This document shows positions 27,138-35,467 of a DNA stretch of 64,000 nucleotides, piece by piece. The notes under the pieces were generated by a model. It was given only the letters and a program-made list of their open reading frames with translations. It ran no database searches and was not told the origin of the DNA. Position numbers and translations under genes: made by a program. Source of the DNA: Ralstonia sp. UNC404CL21Col (GTDB lineage: Bacteria > Pseudomonadota > Gammaproteobacteria > Burkholderiales > Burkholderiaceae); contig NZ_JIBE01000008.1 in NCBI RefSeq assembly GCF_000620465.1, positions 62,001 to 126,000 on the forward strand, written 5' to 3'. How positions within the stretch are numbered: the first letter of the stretch is position 1; each line of letters starts with the position of its first letter.

Positions 27138-28295
27138 TCAATGCGCGCTCAACGCACCGGTCAGGGGTGACAGCGGATTGCTGCCGGAGCCGCCGGCGGC
27201 GTTCGTGACGCCACCCAGCGCATTCGTGATCGGGGCGAGCGGGTTGCCGCTGCCCGCGGCGCCGGTCAGTGCGCTCGTGACCGGCGCCAGCGGATTGCTG
27301 CCGCCACCCGACAGCGCACCCGTCACCGGGGCGAGCGGATTGCTGCCACCGCCGAGGCCACCGCCGAGCGCGCTGGTGATCGGCGCCAGCGGATTCGTCG
27401 AGCCGCCGCTGCCGCCATTGACCAGGCCGCCGGCGCTCGCCACCGTGCCGCCAACAGCGCCGACCACACCGCCCACGTCACGCGTGAGCGGGTTGCCGCC
27501 GGCTGCGCCGACTTGCGCGCCGGCACTCTGCAGGCCGCCGCCAACCGTATTCAGTGCACCGGCCAGCGGGCCGCCGAGCATCGTCGCGCTGCCGACCGTC
27601 TGCGTGCCGTTCACGAGCTGCGACGACAGCGGCACGATCGCGTTGCTGGTCTGCTGCGTGATCTGCTGCACCGGGCCGCTCGACGTGCCAATCGTGACGA
27701 GCCCGCCAGCACCCTGCATCACCTGGCCCAGCGCAGACACACCGCTGCCCACCGGCGACGTCACCGGATTCAGCGGCGCCAGCGGGCTGCCGGCGGCACC
27801 CAGATCCGAGACGGTCTGCCCCGCGTTGCCGACCGTCACCCCGGCGGAGCGGATCACGTCACCCGAGCTTTGCACCGTGGTGCCGACCGGGTCGGGTGTC
27901 GAGCCGATCTTGCCGAGCCCATTGCTGATGCCGCCGCCCAATGTCTGCACCGTGTTGCCGGCCGAGGTGACGGTCGCACCCAGATCCTTCTGCGCCGCCG
28001 TGCCGCCGATGACGGGCACCGACGCCGTGCCGATGGTCGTGCCGAGATCGCTGACCGTCTTGCCGGTCTGCGTGACGACGTTGCCGCCGCCGCCCGCGAC
28101 GTTGCCGACCGGCACCGCGCCGGGGTCGTTGTTGGCCGACGACGACGGTGTCGTATCACCGTTCGGGTTGCCGCCCGAAGCGCAACCGGCCAGCGTCAGC
28201 ACGGCCACTGCAGCTGCCGCCAGCAGCGTGCGCGATGCTGAAACCACCGACAGCGAATCGGAGGAAGAAGCGTGGAGCGGGTTCTGAATCTTCAT
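27138..28295 (-). CDS. Gly/Ser-rich repeat lipoprotein (collagen-like type)
   Basis: 385 residues. Lipoprotein signal with Cys at residue 38 (LTLAGC). The mature protein is nearly all Gly, Ser, Ala, Thr, Val and Asn and has no Lys or aromatic residues to speak of. The middle contains loosely repeated GNxVQTLGG/VSDLG motifs, including NAIVPLSSQLVNGTQTVG. The end (residues 301-385) has five units beginning NPLAPVTSAL or NPLSPLTGAL. Such proteins are annotated as collagen-like in this genus, although no strict Gly-X-Y run is present here. Likely surface-exposed and flexible; function unknown. The next gene upstream on the strand encodes a paralogue. AAGGAGA ribosome binding site. Confidence 0.75.
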   Translation of the reverse strand: MKIQNPLHASSSDSLSVVSASRTLLAAAAVAVLTLAGCASGGNPNGDTTPSSSANNDPGAVPVGNVAGGGGNVVTQTGKTVSDLGTTIGTASVPVIGGTAAQKDLGATVTSAGNTVQTLGGGISNGLGKIGSTPDPVGTTVQSSGDVIRSAGVTVGNAGQTVSDLGAAGSPLAPLNPVTSPVGSGVSALGQVMQGAGGLVTIGTSSGPVQQITQQTSNAIVPLSSQLVNGTQTVGSATMLGGPLAGALNTVGGGLQSAGAQVGAAGGNPLTRDVGGVVGAVGGTVASAGGLVNGGSGGSTNPLAPITSALGGGLGGGSNPLAPVTGALSGGGSNPLAPVTSALTGAAGSGNPLAPITNALGGVTNAAGGSGSNPLSPLTGALSAH

Positions 28296-28427
28296 GGTGA
28301 GTCTCCTTGTAAGCGCGGCCCGTACCGCGTATCACCGCCGGGTCAGAAGAACGCGCATCTGGCGTCCAGCGGGTAGCATCCGCCTGCGTTTGCCGTCGAA
28401 TGCAAAGAAAGTTCTACTGAGCGATGG

Positions 28428-29228
28428 CTAGTGATGCGCGCCGGATGTCACACCCGACAGCACACCGCCAACCAAACCGCCCACCGTTGTACTGACGCCG
28501 CTCAATCCGCCCAGCGGACCTGCCGCGGCGCCGCTGCTGCCGACTGCGCCAACGGAGCTGAGCGCGCCAGCACCAGGCAACCCCGCTGTCAACGAACCGA
28601 CAGCCGTCGTGACCGGCGCCAGCGCACCACCGAGCGCACCGGTCAACGCACCTGCCGGAGCACTACCCGTTGCCGATGGCGTCGCCGGTGCGACCACCGT
28701 CGCTAGCCCACTGGTGAGCGATCCGAGCGCGCCGACCGTGTTGCCCAGCGTCGACACCAGCGCATCGCCCTTGCCGGCCGTCGTGATCGTGCGTCCCTCG
28801 CTGCCGAGCGCACCACCCAGCGTCGCCAACACGTTGCTGACCGGAGCCCCCAATCCTGTTGCGGCCCCCACGGCTCGCGTGGTGGAAGTCAACGCGCTGG
28901 TGAGCGGCACGATGGCGGTGATGGTGGTGGTCGTCAGTTGTTCGACAGGGCCGGTCAGCGTCGCGATGGGCGTGTTGCCGGTCGAGCCGGTGTCACCCGT
29001 TGCATTGCTGCCGTTGCTGCTGCCGTTCGACCACGTGGGCGAACTCGATGCCGCGATCGCCGGCTTGGATTGCGAATCGCCGCCGCCGCCAAGCGAGGTG
29101 CCCATGTCGCCGCTGCCCGAATTCGCGCAACCGGCCAACATGGCGAGCGATGCCGTCGCCAGCATGCACTGCACGAACAGTCCGCACTTCGGCGGATTCG
29201 ATTTCGACAAGAACGCTCGATCGCGCAT
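28428..29228 (-). CDS. Gly/Ser-rich repeat lipoprotein, paralogue of the next gene
   Basis: 266 residues. Signal with lipobox LAGC, Cys at residue 34. The mature part is Gly/Ser/Thr/Ala/Val-rich. It shares the TAIVPLTSAL...VGAATGLGAPVSNVLATLGGAL block with the 385-residue neighbour (NAIVPLSSQL...VGSATMLGGPLAGALNTVGG), so the two are diverged duplicates, but it lacks the NPLAP units. A GGAGG site precedes the ATG. 132 bp separate it from the next gene, which has its own ribosome binding site. Probably anchored in the outer membrane; role unknown. Confidence 0.72.
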   Translation of the reverse strand: MRDRAFLSKSNPPKCGLFVQCMLATASLAMLAGCANSGSGDMGTSLGGGGDSQSKPAIAASSSPTWSNGSSNGSNATGDTGSTGNTPIATLTGPVEQLTTTTITAIVPLTSALTSTTRAVGAATGLGAPVSNVLATLGGALGSEGRTITTAGKGDALVSTLGNTVGALGSLTSGLATVVAPATPSATGSAPAGALTGALGGALAPVTTAVGSLTAGLPGAGALSSVGAVGSSGAAAGPLGGLSGVSTTVGGLVGGVLSGVTSGAHH

Positions 29229-30358
29229 CTTGTGCCTCCACTACTCAGAACAGAACGCTTGTTGGACCCCTTCTGTCTTGCGCTCTTTGCTCGTCGGGTT
29301 TGTCGTCGTCAGCCATGCAGGGTTGGCGACGACCTCCCTGTCTTGTCACGGGCCACGCGCAGGCCCGTGCCACACCGCGCGATCGATGCCGTGCTGATGT
29401 GGTGAGCGGATCGTGAAGTGAAACCGAATGGCATGACAATCAGCGCCAACCTGACACCCGGATTTGCGGTCGCAGCAATTTGCGAGATCGATCCCGAATA
29501 AAACGTCGCTGCAAGCCATTCTTCGGACGACAGGGGTGCAGCAAAAATGGCCCGTGGATTGCCGTAGAACAATCCTTCTATCGTCGTAAAACAGCGTCGT
29601 TTCAAACGCGATTGCGTGAAGTTTTCAGCGGTTGCTGAGCAGGGTTTTCCGGCGATCGACGCTCGGATGAGCATCGTGCGGGTCGCGCTATCGATGTCGT
29701 GCGCGCATGCAGTTCGGCATTGTCACGATCCGATGTCAGCGTCGCATGCATCGGCATCCATCCGGCGTGCGCGGATCGATGTCGCGCGCATGCATGCGTC
29801 GATGCTTCGGCCCATCGCAGCGACCTCGCGCATCGGATGCGCGGCACGCGATTTGCGGGTGCTGCATGCATGCAGTCGGTCTTCGCAATCGCATCGACAT
29901 CGCGCGGTGCCGATCGAAGGTGAGCGCGATGTGTCAGCAGCGTCGATCGACATCCTCCGCACGTCGATATGCACGCGTCGATCGCACCGATCGCACGCGT
30001 ATCGACGTGTTGAGTGCGGAAAATTCGCGCGCGTTGTCGCATCTACGCATCGTTTTTTTCGACGCGCATCGCGCAGCTCGCGCGTCGTCGCGCACGACGA
30101 TGCCGAATGCGCACGAGCCGCGCGCACGAGTTCATGATGCACACGCGCACAACATTGCGTGTTGCTGTAAACCGGCATGAACACTGGGTTTGCGGGACGC
30201 GTGTGTCAACGTGGAGCAACGTCGCAACGTGATGTCACGACGCAAGAAAATGCGCATTCGCGACAGCGATCTGCGCGCATGCGCGATGCGAATCGCAGCG
30301 ACGCACAGACGCAGCGCAATCCTTCACCAAAACTCGCCGCGCTTTTTGCATAAATCTC
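29229..30358. other. 1.1-kb intergenic stretch, palindrome-rich, no convincing gene
   Basis: From about 29640 to 30300 the sequence is packed with short palindromic and alternating purine-pyrimidine words built from GCGC, GCATGC, CGATCG and TCGA, for example GCGCGCATGCATGCGTCGATGC split over 29786-29810. Several frames stay open on both strands (29616-30137 plus, 29723-30184 minus) but their products are Arg/Ala/His/Ser-rich, lack ribosome binding sites and look like translation of biased DNA. The flank 29400-29640 is ordinary and AT-richer. No RNA gene was recognised. Confidence 0.55.
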
Positions 30359-30387
30359 TTAACATCACCGCGCAAACGAATTATGAT
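30359..30387 (+). promoter_or_regulatory. candidate sigma-70 promoter upstream of the H1-like gene
   Basis: TTAACA (30359-30364), a 17-bp gap, and TATGAT (30382-30387) in a locally AT-rich stretch. It would start a transcript near 30394 and give the H1-like gene a leader of about 570 nt. A TTGACA at 30393-30398 follows directly but has no good -10 partner. Confidence 0.5.
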
Positions 30388-30493
30388 TCGCCTTGACAAG
30401 ACGTTGACTTCGATGCAAGGGACCTTCGCGCGATCAACGACGATGAAGTTCCAAGCGGCAAGTGAAAGGTAGTCGAGGAGCGTAACCACTTTG

Positions 30494-30937
30494 ATGCACG
30501 CCACGCCGACAGGGCTGTTTGAACTCGGTGCCGTCTCTGCGATCCCCCCGTCGGGATGGGCGTACTACCCCCAAAAGAAAACGCGCGCTCTCCAGTTTTT
30601 CGCTGTCCGCAAAGTCACGCTGCAAGCGGCTTTGCGGTCTACGCAGCGATTCGCGCAAGATCAGATTTCGACCGGTGTGGCCACGATGCCCCGGTCCTCT
30701 CAATTGATGAAGACTCGCCGGATGCATTCTGTCCGGCCGACTGCGGCTGCGCTCGTGCGCGCAACCGGGGCGTGCAACTTGCTGCGTGTGTTCACCGCGC
30801 AAGTCGCAGATCTTCGTACCGAATTCATTAGCGTGCGACTGCCGTTTGGTGGCGCGCCGATGAATCGCTCGCTCGGTTGGTCTGGCGGTGCCAATGCATC
30901 GTGGGATCGGGCCGGTCGGGTTGCTCAATCTCGATAG
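30494..30937 (+). CDS. doubtful 147-residue open frame in the H1-like gene leader
   Basis: ATG at 30494 lies 12 bases after GAGGAG, and the frame runs to TAG at 30935-30937, ending 29 bp before the H1-like gene. The product resembles no family I know; it is Ala/Arg/Ser/Thr-rich without clear structure, and codon choice at third positions is less GC-biased than neighbours. It may be a chance frame in a long untranslated leader. Listed so that it can be tested. Confidence 0.2.
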   Translation: MHATPTGLFELGAVSAIPPSGWAYYPQKKTRALQFFAVRKVTLQAALRSTQRFAQDQISTGVATMPRSSQLMKTRRMHSVRPTAAALVRATGACNLLRVFTAQVADLRTEFISVRLPFGGAPMNRSLGWSGGANASWDRAGRVAQSR

Positions 30938-30966
30938 TTCGATACCCAATCTTGAAGGAGTTTCCC

Positions 30967-31542
30967 ATGGCAACTGCTGCTAAGAAGAAACCGGCCGCCA
31001 AGGCCCCGGCCAAGAAGGCCGCTGCAAAGAAGGCTCCGGCCGCCAAGAAGGCTGCTGCAAAGAAGGCTGCTCCGGCCGCTAAGAAGGCCCCGGCCAAGAA
31101 GGTTGCAGCTAAGAAGGTCGCTGCCAAGAAGGCACCCGCCAAGAAGGCCGCAGTGAAGAAGGTTGCAGCCAAGAAGGCTCCGGCCAAGAAAGCTGCAGTG
31201 AAGAAGGTTGCAGCCAAGAAGGCCCCGGCCAAGAAAGCTGCAGTGAAGAAGGTTGCAGCCAAGAAGGCTCCGGCCAAGAAAGCCGCAGTGAAGAAGGTTG
31301 CAGCGAAGAAGGCCCCGGCTGCCAAGAAGGCTGCTGCCAAGCCTGCTGCGAAGAAGGCTGCAGCGAAGAAGGCCCCGGCTGCCAAGAAGGCTGCCGCCAA
31401 GCCTGCTGCGAAGAAGGCTCCGGCCAAGAAGGCTGTCGCCAAGCCCGCTGCTGCTCCGGCCGCTGCACCTGCTGCACCCGCTGCCAAGACCGCGCTGAAC
31501 CCGGCTGCGGCATGGCCGTTCCCGACCGGCAACCGTCCGTAA
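30967..31542 (+). CDS. histone H1-like Ala/Lys/Pro-rich DNA-binding protein
   Basis: 191 residues made almost only of Ala, Lys, Pro and Val. It is built of AAKK/APAKK units; four copies of a 15-residue repeat ([15 protein letters not shown]) sit in the middle. The C-terminus turns Ala/Pro-rich and ends in [15 protein letters not shown], a tail conserved in betaproteobacterial H1-like proteins. Such proteins coat DNA much like the eukaryotic H1 tail and are linked to nucleoid compaction or promoter tuning (AlgP, HctB-type). The ATG follows AAGGAG by six bases. A longer in-frame reading from 30877 is not supported. Repeat number probably varies between strains. Confidence 0.88.
   Translation: MATAAKKKPAAKAPAKKAAAKKAPAAKKAAAKKAAPAAKKAPAKKVAAKKVAAKKAPAKKAAVKKVAAKKAPAKKAAVKKVAAKKAPAKKAAVKKVAAKKAPAKKAAVKKVAAKKAPAAKKAAAKPAAKKAAAKKAPAAKKAAAKPAAKKAPAKKAVAKPAAAPAAAPAAPAAKTALNPAAAWPFPTGNRP
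31111..31290 (+). repeat. four 45-bp tandem repeats inside the H1-like gene
   Basis: Units at 31111-31155, 31156-31200, 31201-31245 and 31246-31290, with a partial fifth. The last three differ at only a few positions (CTCCG versus CCCCG), which points to recent duplication. Each codes for one 15-residue Lys/Ala/Pro unit, so slippage changes protein length without a frameshift. Confidence 0.9.
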
Positions 31543-31648
31543 GTCATTCTGACGACGGTGATCCTCCGGGACCACAGCGGCGCGCAGGTCGCGCCCACCT
31601 GATCGGATACTGCGTATCCGGTCCGCAAGGCCTTGGTGTCTTGCACCG

Positions 31649-31685
31649 CCCGCCGATCGGCTCACGCCCCGGCGGGCTTTTTCTT
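31649..31685 (+). terminator. terminator after the H1-like gene
   Basis: CCCGCC (31649-31654) pairs with GGCGGG (31671-31676), followed by CTTTTTC. About 105 bp beyond the stop codon. Confidence 0.75.
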
Positions 31686-31719
31686 GCCCGCGCGTTGCGC
31701 ATACGTTTCTCGCGAGCAT

Positions 31720-31755
31720 AAAAAAACCGCACCGGCGCGGTGCCGATGCGGTTTT
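31720..31755 (-). terminator. terminator after the glycine-zipper lipoprotein gene
   Basis: AAAACCGCA (31723-31731) pairs with TGCGGTTTT (31747-31755) around a GC-rich loop; on the minus strand it runs into a T-tract of seven. It lies 40 bp beyond the stop of the minus-strand gene. Confidence 0.85.
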
Positions 31756-31793
31756 CCGATGAACCCCTCGGCGTATCAGCCGAGCGCGTTTGA

Positions 31794-32261
31794 TCAGTGC
31801 GTGACGCGCGTCACGCCGCCCGATGACAGCAGGCGCACGCGCTCGCCAGGGCGGAACGCCTCGTCGGCATCCTGCGTGATGGCGCGGTATTCGCCGTTGT
31901 CGAGCTTGACGGTGATTTCGAGGCCAGGCCGCTTGTTCATCTGACCTTCGAGCGCGCTGCCTGCAACGCCACCGAGAATCGCACCGAGCACACCCGCCGC
32001 CACCGAGCCGTTGCCGCGCCCGATGGCTGCAGCCGAACCGATGCCGCCGATCGCGCCGCCGGCAATGGTGCCAACGCCGGTCTGCTCACGATCGATCACG
32101 ACATTGCGCACGGAATCTACCGTACCGAAGCGCACGGTCTGCTCACGTTGCGCCTGCCCCGAGGTATAGGCGCTGTTGGAGTTGGTGCCCATGGCGCAGC
32201 CTTGCAGGCCAAGGGCGGCGACCAGCAGAGTCGCGGCGCCGATGCGATAGATGGGTTTCAT
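31794..32261 (-). CDS. outer-membrane glycine-zipper lipoprotein (SlyB/Pcp-like)
   Basis: 155 residues. Lipobox LQGC with Cys at residue 22. A double glycine zipper (AGGAIGGIGSAAAIG and AAGVLGAILGGVAGSALEG, about residues 66-105) forms two membrane-embedded helices, followed by a small beta domain (LEITVKLDNGEYRAITQDAD) typical of the SlyB/Pcp family. These proteins sit in the outer membrane and help its integrity; SlyB in enterobacteria is PhoP-controlled, which is not shown here. It lies 9 bp after the PfkB kinase stop, so both may share a transcript. Confidence 0.85.
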   Translation of the reverse strand: MKPIYRIGAATLLVAALGLQGCAMGTNSNSAYTSGQAQREQTVRFGTVDSVRNVVIDREQTGVGTIAGGAIGGIGSAAAIGRGNGSVAAGVLGAILGGVAGSALEGQMNKRPGLEITVKLDNGEYRAITQDADEAFRPGERVRLLSSGGVTRVTH

Positions 32262-32270
32262 GTTCGTTCC

Positions 32271-33206
32271 TTATTGATACCGGTACCCGAAAGCGGATTC
32301 AAAGCGTCGCGCAATCTCGTCGACGGGCAGGCCGTAATTCTGCGGGCCTTGGCAAGCGATCTTGAGTGAGCCCATCAGGCTGGCGAGGCGGCCGGTGGTA
32401 TCCCAGTCCAGGCCATTTTCGATGCCGTAGAGCAGGCCGCCGCGGAAGGCGTCGCCGCAACCGGTCGGGTCGACCACACGTTCGGCCGGCACGACCGGAA
32501 TAGTGTACTGCTTGCCGCCGGCGTAAATCTCCGCCCCTTCTTCCCCGCGCGTGACGATGTAAGCCTCGACGCGCTGCGCAAGTTCTGCCGCACTGTAGCC
32601 CGTGCGTGACAGCATGACCTGCGCTTCGTAGTCATTGACCACCACGTAGCTGGCGAGTTCAACGAAGTGGCGCAGGTCGGCGCCGTCAAACAGCGGCATT
32701 GCCTGGCCCAAATCGAAGATGAAAGGCACGCCCGATTCGGCAAATTGGGTGGCGTGGTGCAGCATGCCTTCGCGGCTGTCTGGGCCCACCAGGCCGAGCC
32801 TTGCCGGCAGGGCATTCTTGACCGAATTGATGCTCGAATGGCTCATCGCGCCAGGGTGGAAGGCGGTGATCTGGTTGTTGTCGCGGTCGGTCGTGATCAT
32901 CGCTTGCGCGGTGAACGTGTCCGGCACCTCCGTGATATGCGCGGTCGAGATGCCGAGCTTTTTCAGGTAGTCCAGATACGGGCCCGCATCCTGGCCGACG
33001 GTGCCCATGATGATGGGCTCGCCGCCGAGCATCTTCAGCGTGTAGGCGATGTTGCCTGCGCAGCCACCGAACTCGCGGCGCATGGTCGGCACCAGAAACG
33101 AGACGTTCAGGATGTGGATTTTGTCGGGCAGGATGTGTTCGCGGAAGTGTCCGTCGAACGTCATGATGGTGTCGTAGGCAACCGAGCCGCAGATCACGCT
33201 GGCCAT
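32271..33206 (-). CDS. PfkB family sugar/nucleoside kinase
   Basis: 311 residues of the ribokinase/adenosine kinase fold. PfkB signature 1 is the GGCAGNIAYTLKMLGG stretch at about residues 47-63; the catalytic and anion-hole motif is VVDPTGCGDAFRGGLLYG near residue 245, with Asp of GCGD as the base. ATG at 33206 gives MASVICGSVAYDTIM; a longer reading from 33230 is less likely. The overall pattern is close to the adenosine-kinase-like branch found in betaproteobacteria, but the substrate is not settled by sequence. 92 bp after tpx on the same strand. Confidence 0.85.
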   Translation of the reverse strand: MASVICGSVAYDTIMTFDGHFREHILPDKIHILNVSFLVPTMRREFGGCAGNIAYTLKMLGGEPIIMGTVGQDAGPYLDYLKKLGISTAHITEVPDTFTAQAMITTDRDNNQITAFHPGAMSHSSINSVKNALPARLGLVGPDSREGMLHHATQFAESGVPFIFDLGQAMPLFDGADLRHFVELASYVVVNDYEAQVMLSRTGYSAAELAQRVEAYIVTRGEEGAEIYAGGKQYTIPVVPAERVVDPTGCGDAFRGGLLYGIENGLDWDTTGRLASLMGSLKIACQGPQNYGLPVDEIARRFESAFGYRYQ

Positions 33207-33298
33207 ATTGAAGCACTCCAGATATGACACGGCCGCCCAGTGGACGGCCGTGTGATGAACGAGAGACCGGAAGCCGGTCTCGATGCAGTCAGTTCAGC

Positions 33299-33799
33299 TT
33301 ACTTCAGCGCAGCCAGGGCCGCGTCGTAGTTCGGCTCGTCCTTGATCTCGGGCACGAGTTGCGAGTACAGGACGGTGTCGTTGGCGTCGAGCACGACCAC
33401 GGCGCGGGCGGTCACGCCAGCCAGCGGGCCCGACGTGATGTCGACGCCGTAGGCTTGCTTGAAACCCTTGTCGCGGAAGGTCGACAGCGGCTTCACGTTT
33501 GCGATGCCTTCGGTGGTGCAGAAGCGGCCAGCTGCGAACGGCAGGTCGGCGGAGATGGACAGCACGACCGTGTTATCCAGCTTGGCGGCGGCTTCGTTGA
33601 ACTTGCGCGTGGAGGTGGCGCACACCGGGGTGTCCAGGCTCGGCACGATGTTCAGAACCTTGCGCTTGCCGGCAAAGTCAGCGAGCGAGACGTCTTTCAG
33701 GTCTGCGCCGACCAGCGTGAATGCCGGGGCCTTCGAGCCTGCGGTCGGGAATTGGCCGCCGACTTCGATCGGGTTGCCGCCAAGGGTCACGTTTGCCAT
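33299..33799 (-). CDS. tpx: thiol peroxidase Tpx, atypical 2-Cys peroxiredoxin
   Basis: Reduces hydrogen and alkyl peroxides using thioredoxin. 166 residues, normal length. The peroxidatic Cys is C60 in [11 protein letters not shown] and the resolving Cys is C94 in GRFCTTEG, 34 residues later as in Tpx of other bacteria. The ATG follows a strong AAGGAAGGAG site by seven bases, suggesting high expression. A long inverted repeat lies 36 bp upstream, between it and the DUF3426 gene. Confidence 0.95.
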   Translation of the reverse strand: MANVTLGGNPIEVGGQFPTAGSKAPAFTLVGADLKDVSLADFAGKRKVLNIVPSLDTPVCATSTRKFNEAAAKLDNTVVLSISADLPFAAGRFCTTEGIANVKPLSTFRDKGFKQAYGVDITSGPLAGVTARAVVVLDANDTVLYSQLVPEIKDEPNYDAALAALK

Positions 33800-33834
33800 G
33801 GTGTTACTCCTTCCTTTGATGCGTGTTGGGGAAA

Positions 33835-33901
33835 AGCCGCTAACAAGATCCTCGTGGCATCTGCGTCGGCACGCCGGGCCGGCAGGTTCTTGTTAGCGGC
33901 T
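33835..33901 (-). repeat. 67-bp inverted repeat with 14-bp perfect arms before tpx
   Basis: AGCCGCTAACAAGA (33835-33848) and TCTTGTTAGCGGCT (33888-33901) match perfectly; the match extends to 20 bp with two mismatches. The 39-bp loop is GC-rich. On the minus strand it begins 18 bp after the DUF3426 stop and is followed by CTTTTCC, so it could end the acc operon transcript or act as an attenuator for tpx. The arms are longer than an ordinary terminator needs, so a REP or MITE-like element is also possible. Confidence 0.65.
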
Positions 33902-33919
33902 CTAAGCCAGGATGAAAAC

Positions 33920-35371
33920 TCAGGGGTAAAAAATCAGGACCCGGTAGTTGGCCGTCGGGCGCTGGGACTGGAATCGTACCCGAATCGGTAGTTCAGCGCG
34001 GGCGGGCAGCCCTGACTTGCTGTATGCACTGTCGCTCGGGTTGAGGTAGTCGCTGGGCAGCAGCGCGCGGCGCGAGAGCAGCTGGTCTTGCAGATCGGTC
34101 GTGACGAGTTCGATGGCGGGCAGGGCGATGGGGCCGCCGGCGCGGTTGCGCAGCGTAGCCGTCAGCACGTACTGGTCGGACGCGTCGCCTTCCTGCCGCT
34201 GCAGTTGCGACGATTCGATCTGCAGTGCATCGAGGTCACGCGGTGGCGCAATCGTGCAATGCAACGGTTGGCACATCGCCTCCAACATCGGCCGTGTGGA
34301 GGGCACGCGGCGCGCGATCTCGGCCCGTGCCAGGAAGAGCAGTTGCAGCACGGCCGCCACCGCGAGCAGCCCGATCGCAACGCGCGCCAGTGCGCGGCGT
34401 CCCGTCGTTTTGCGTGTTTGCTCGCGGGCTTGCGCGGCGCGCAAGAAATCCAGCGTCGCGGCAGACACACCGTGGTTCGGCCCCCGCACCTTGCGCGGAC
34501 GCGGCGCGCCAGTCACCGTGCGCTGCGGCGTCGGGCCCGCCGGCTCGGCTTGCGTGCGGCGTGCGAGGCCATGACGGCGCGGCACCGGTGCAAAAAGCGT
34601 ATGCGGATCGGTTTCGTGACGCATCCAGACCGAGTCGTGCTTCTCCGCCTCTAGCTTTGCAGGGGCCGAGACCGCTGCCGCCGCGGCGGTCGTCACTGCC
34701 GGAGCCGCCGGAGCCGCCGCGGGCGTGATTGCCGGTTCCACCGGCAAGTCAGCTGACGGCTGCTTGGGTACGGCTGCCGCGAACGCGTCTTCCTCGTCGT
34801 CGAGGTCGCGAATGGGCGGCAGGCCGTGGAATGGATCGGCGGGCGGCGCTGGCGGTTCCGGCGGTCGTGTTTCCTGCGTCGGTTCAGCGGCTGGCTCTAC
34901 CTCGGGCTCGATCGGTACTTCGTCGGGGAGTGGACGCGTGTCGGGTGCGGTGGATGGCACGTCAGGCACCGGTGTTGCGCCTTCAACTTCCCCCAGATGG
35001 ACTTCCGCGACGCCTTCTTCAGGAACGTCTTCTTCCCAGATCAGCGTCATGCCGAAGCCGTGGTCGTCCTCCGCAGCCGGAGATGCTGCGGGCGCTTCGG
35101 GTTCAGGAGCGGCTGACGGGGCGAGTGGGGCAACGCGGGCGGCGGGTTCCGGCGATTGCGGAGGCTGCGGTGCCTCGGCCGTCGGCGCCGCAGGCGTGAC
35201 TACGGCGCCTAGTTCGATCAGATGATCGCGGCCATCGAAGACGTGATTGCAGCGCCCGCAACGAACGAGCCCGCCGCGCAGCCGCAGTTGATCGGCGACA
35301 ACGCGGAACGCGGTTTGACAGTTGGGACAGCGGGCAGCCAAACGTGGCGCAGCTTGTGGCGCAGTTGCCAT
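33920..35371 (-). CDS. zinc-ribbon and DUF3426 membrane protein
   Basis: 483 residues. An MJ0042-type zinc ribbon at the N-terminus uses C15, C18, C38 and C41. Then comes about 270 residues of low complexity, rich in Ala, Pro, Glu and Asp, a basic patch, one membrane span near residues 330-350 (LARVAIGLLAVAAVLQLLFLA), and the C-terminal DUF3426 domain of about 130 residues (ALQIESSQLQ, LRNRAGGPIALPAIELVTTD). The ribbon would be cytoplasmic and DUF3426 periplasmic. Function unknown; the gene regularly follows accBC-prmA in betaproteobacteria, as here (96 bp after prmA). Confidence 0.85.
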   Translation of the reverse strand: MATAPQAAPRLAARCPNCQTAFRVVADQLRLRGGLVRCGRCNHVFDGRDHLIELGAVVTPAAPTAEAPQPPQSPEPAARVAPLAPSAAPEPEAPAASPAAEDDHGFGMTLIWEEDVPEEGVAEVHLGEVEGATPVPDVPSTAPDTRPLPDEVPIEPEVEPAAEPTQETRPPEPPAPPADPFHGLPPIRDLDDEEDAFAAAVPKQPSADLPVEPAITPAAAPAAPAVTTAAAAAVSAPAKLEAEKHDSVWMRHETDPHTLFAPVPRRHGLARRTQAEPAGPTPQRTVTGAPRPRKVRGPNHGVSAATLDFLRAAQAREQTRKTTGRRALARVAIGLLAVAAVLQLLFLARAEIARRVPSTRPMLEAMCQPLHCTIAPPRDLDALQIESSQLQRQEGDASDQYVLTATLRNRAGGPIALPAIELVTTDLQDQLLSRRALLPSDYLNPSDSAYSKSGLPARAELPIRVRFQSQRPTANYRVLIFYP

Positions 35372-35467
35372 GCGGGACGAGGAGAAAAAAGCCGACCGCG
35401 CGAGTATTGCAGACAGCGGCGCCAGCGTCGACCTTTGCAGGGGGCGCCGGCGCGCAATACCGTGGAA

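Noticed and set aside
29616-30184. Overlapping open frames of 150-170 codons on both strands in the palindrome-rich stretch
   Set aside because: No start signals, products consist mainly of Arg, Ala, His, Ser and Cys, and frames are open on both strands because of word bias.
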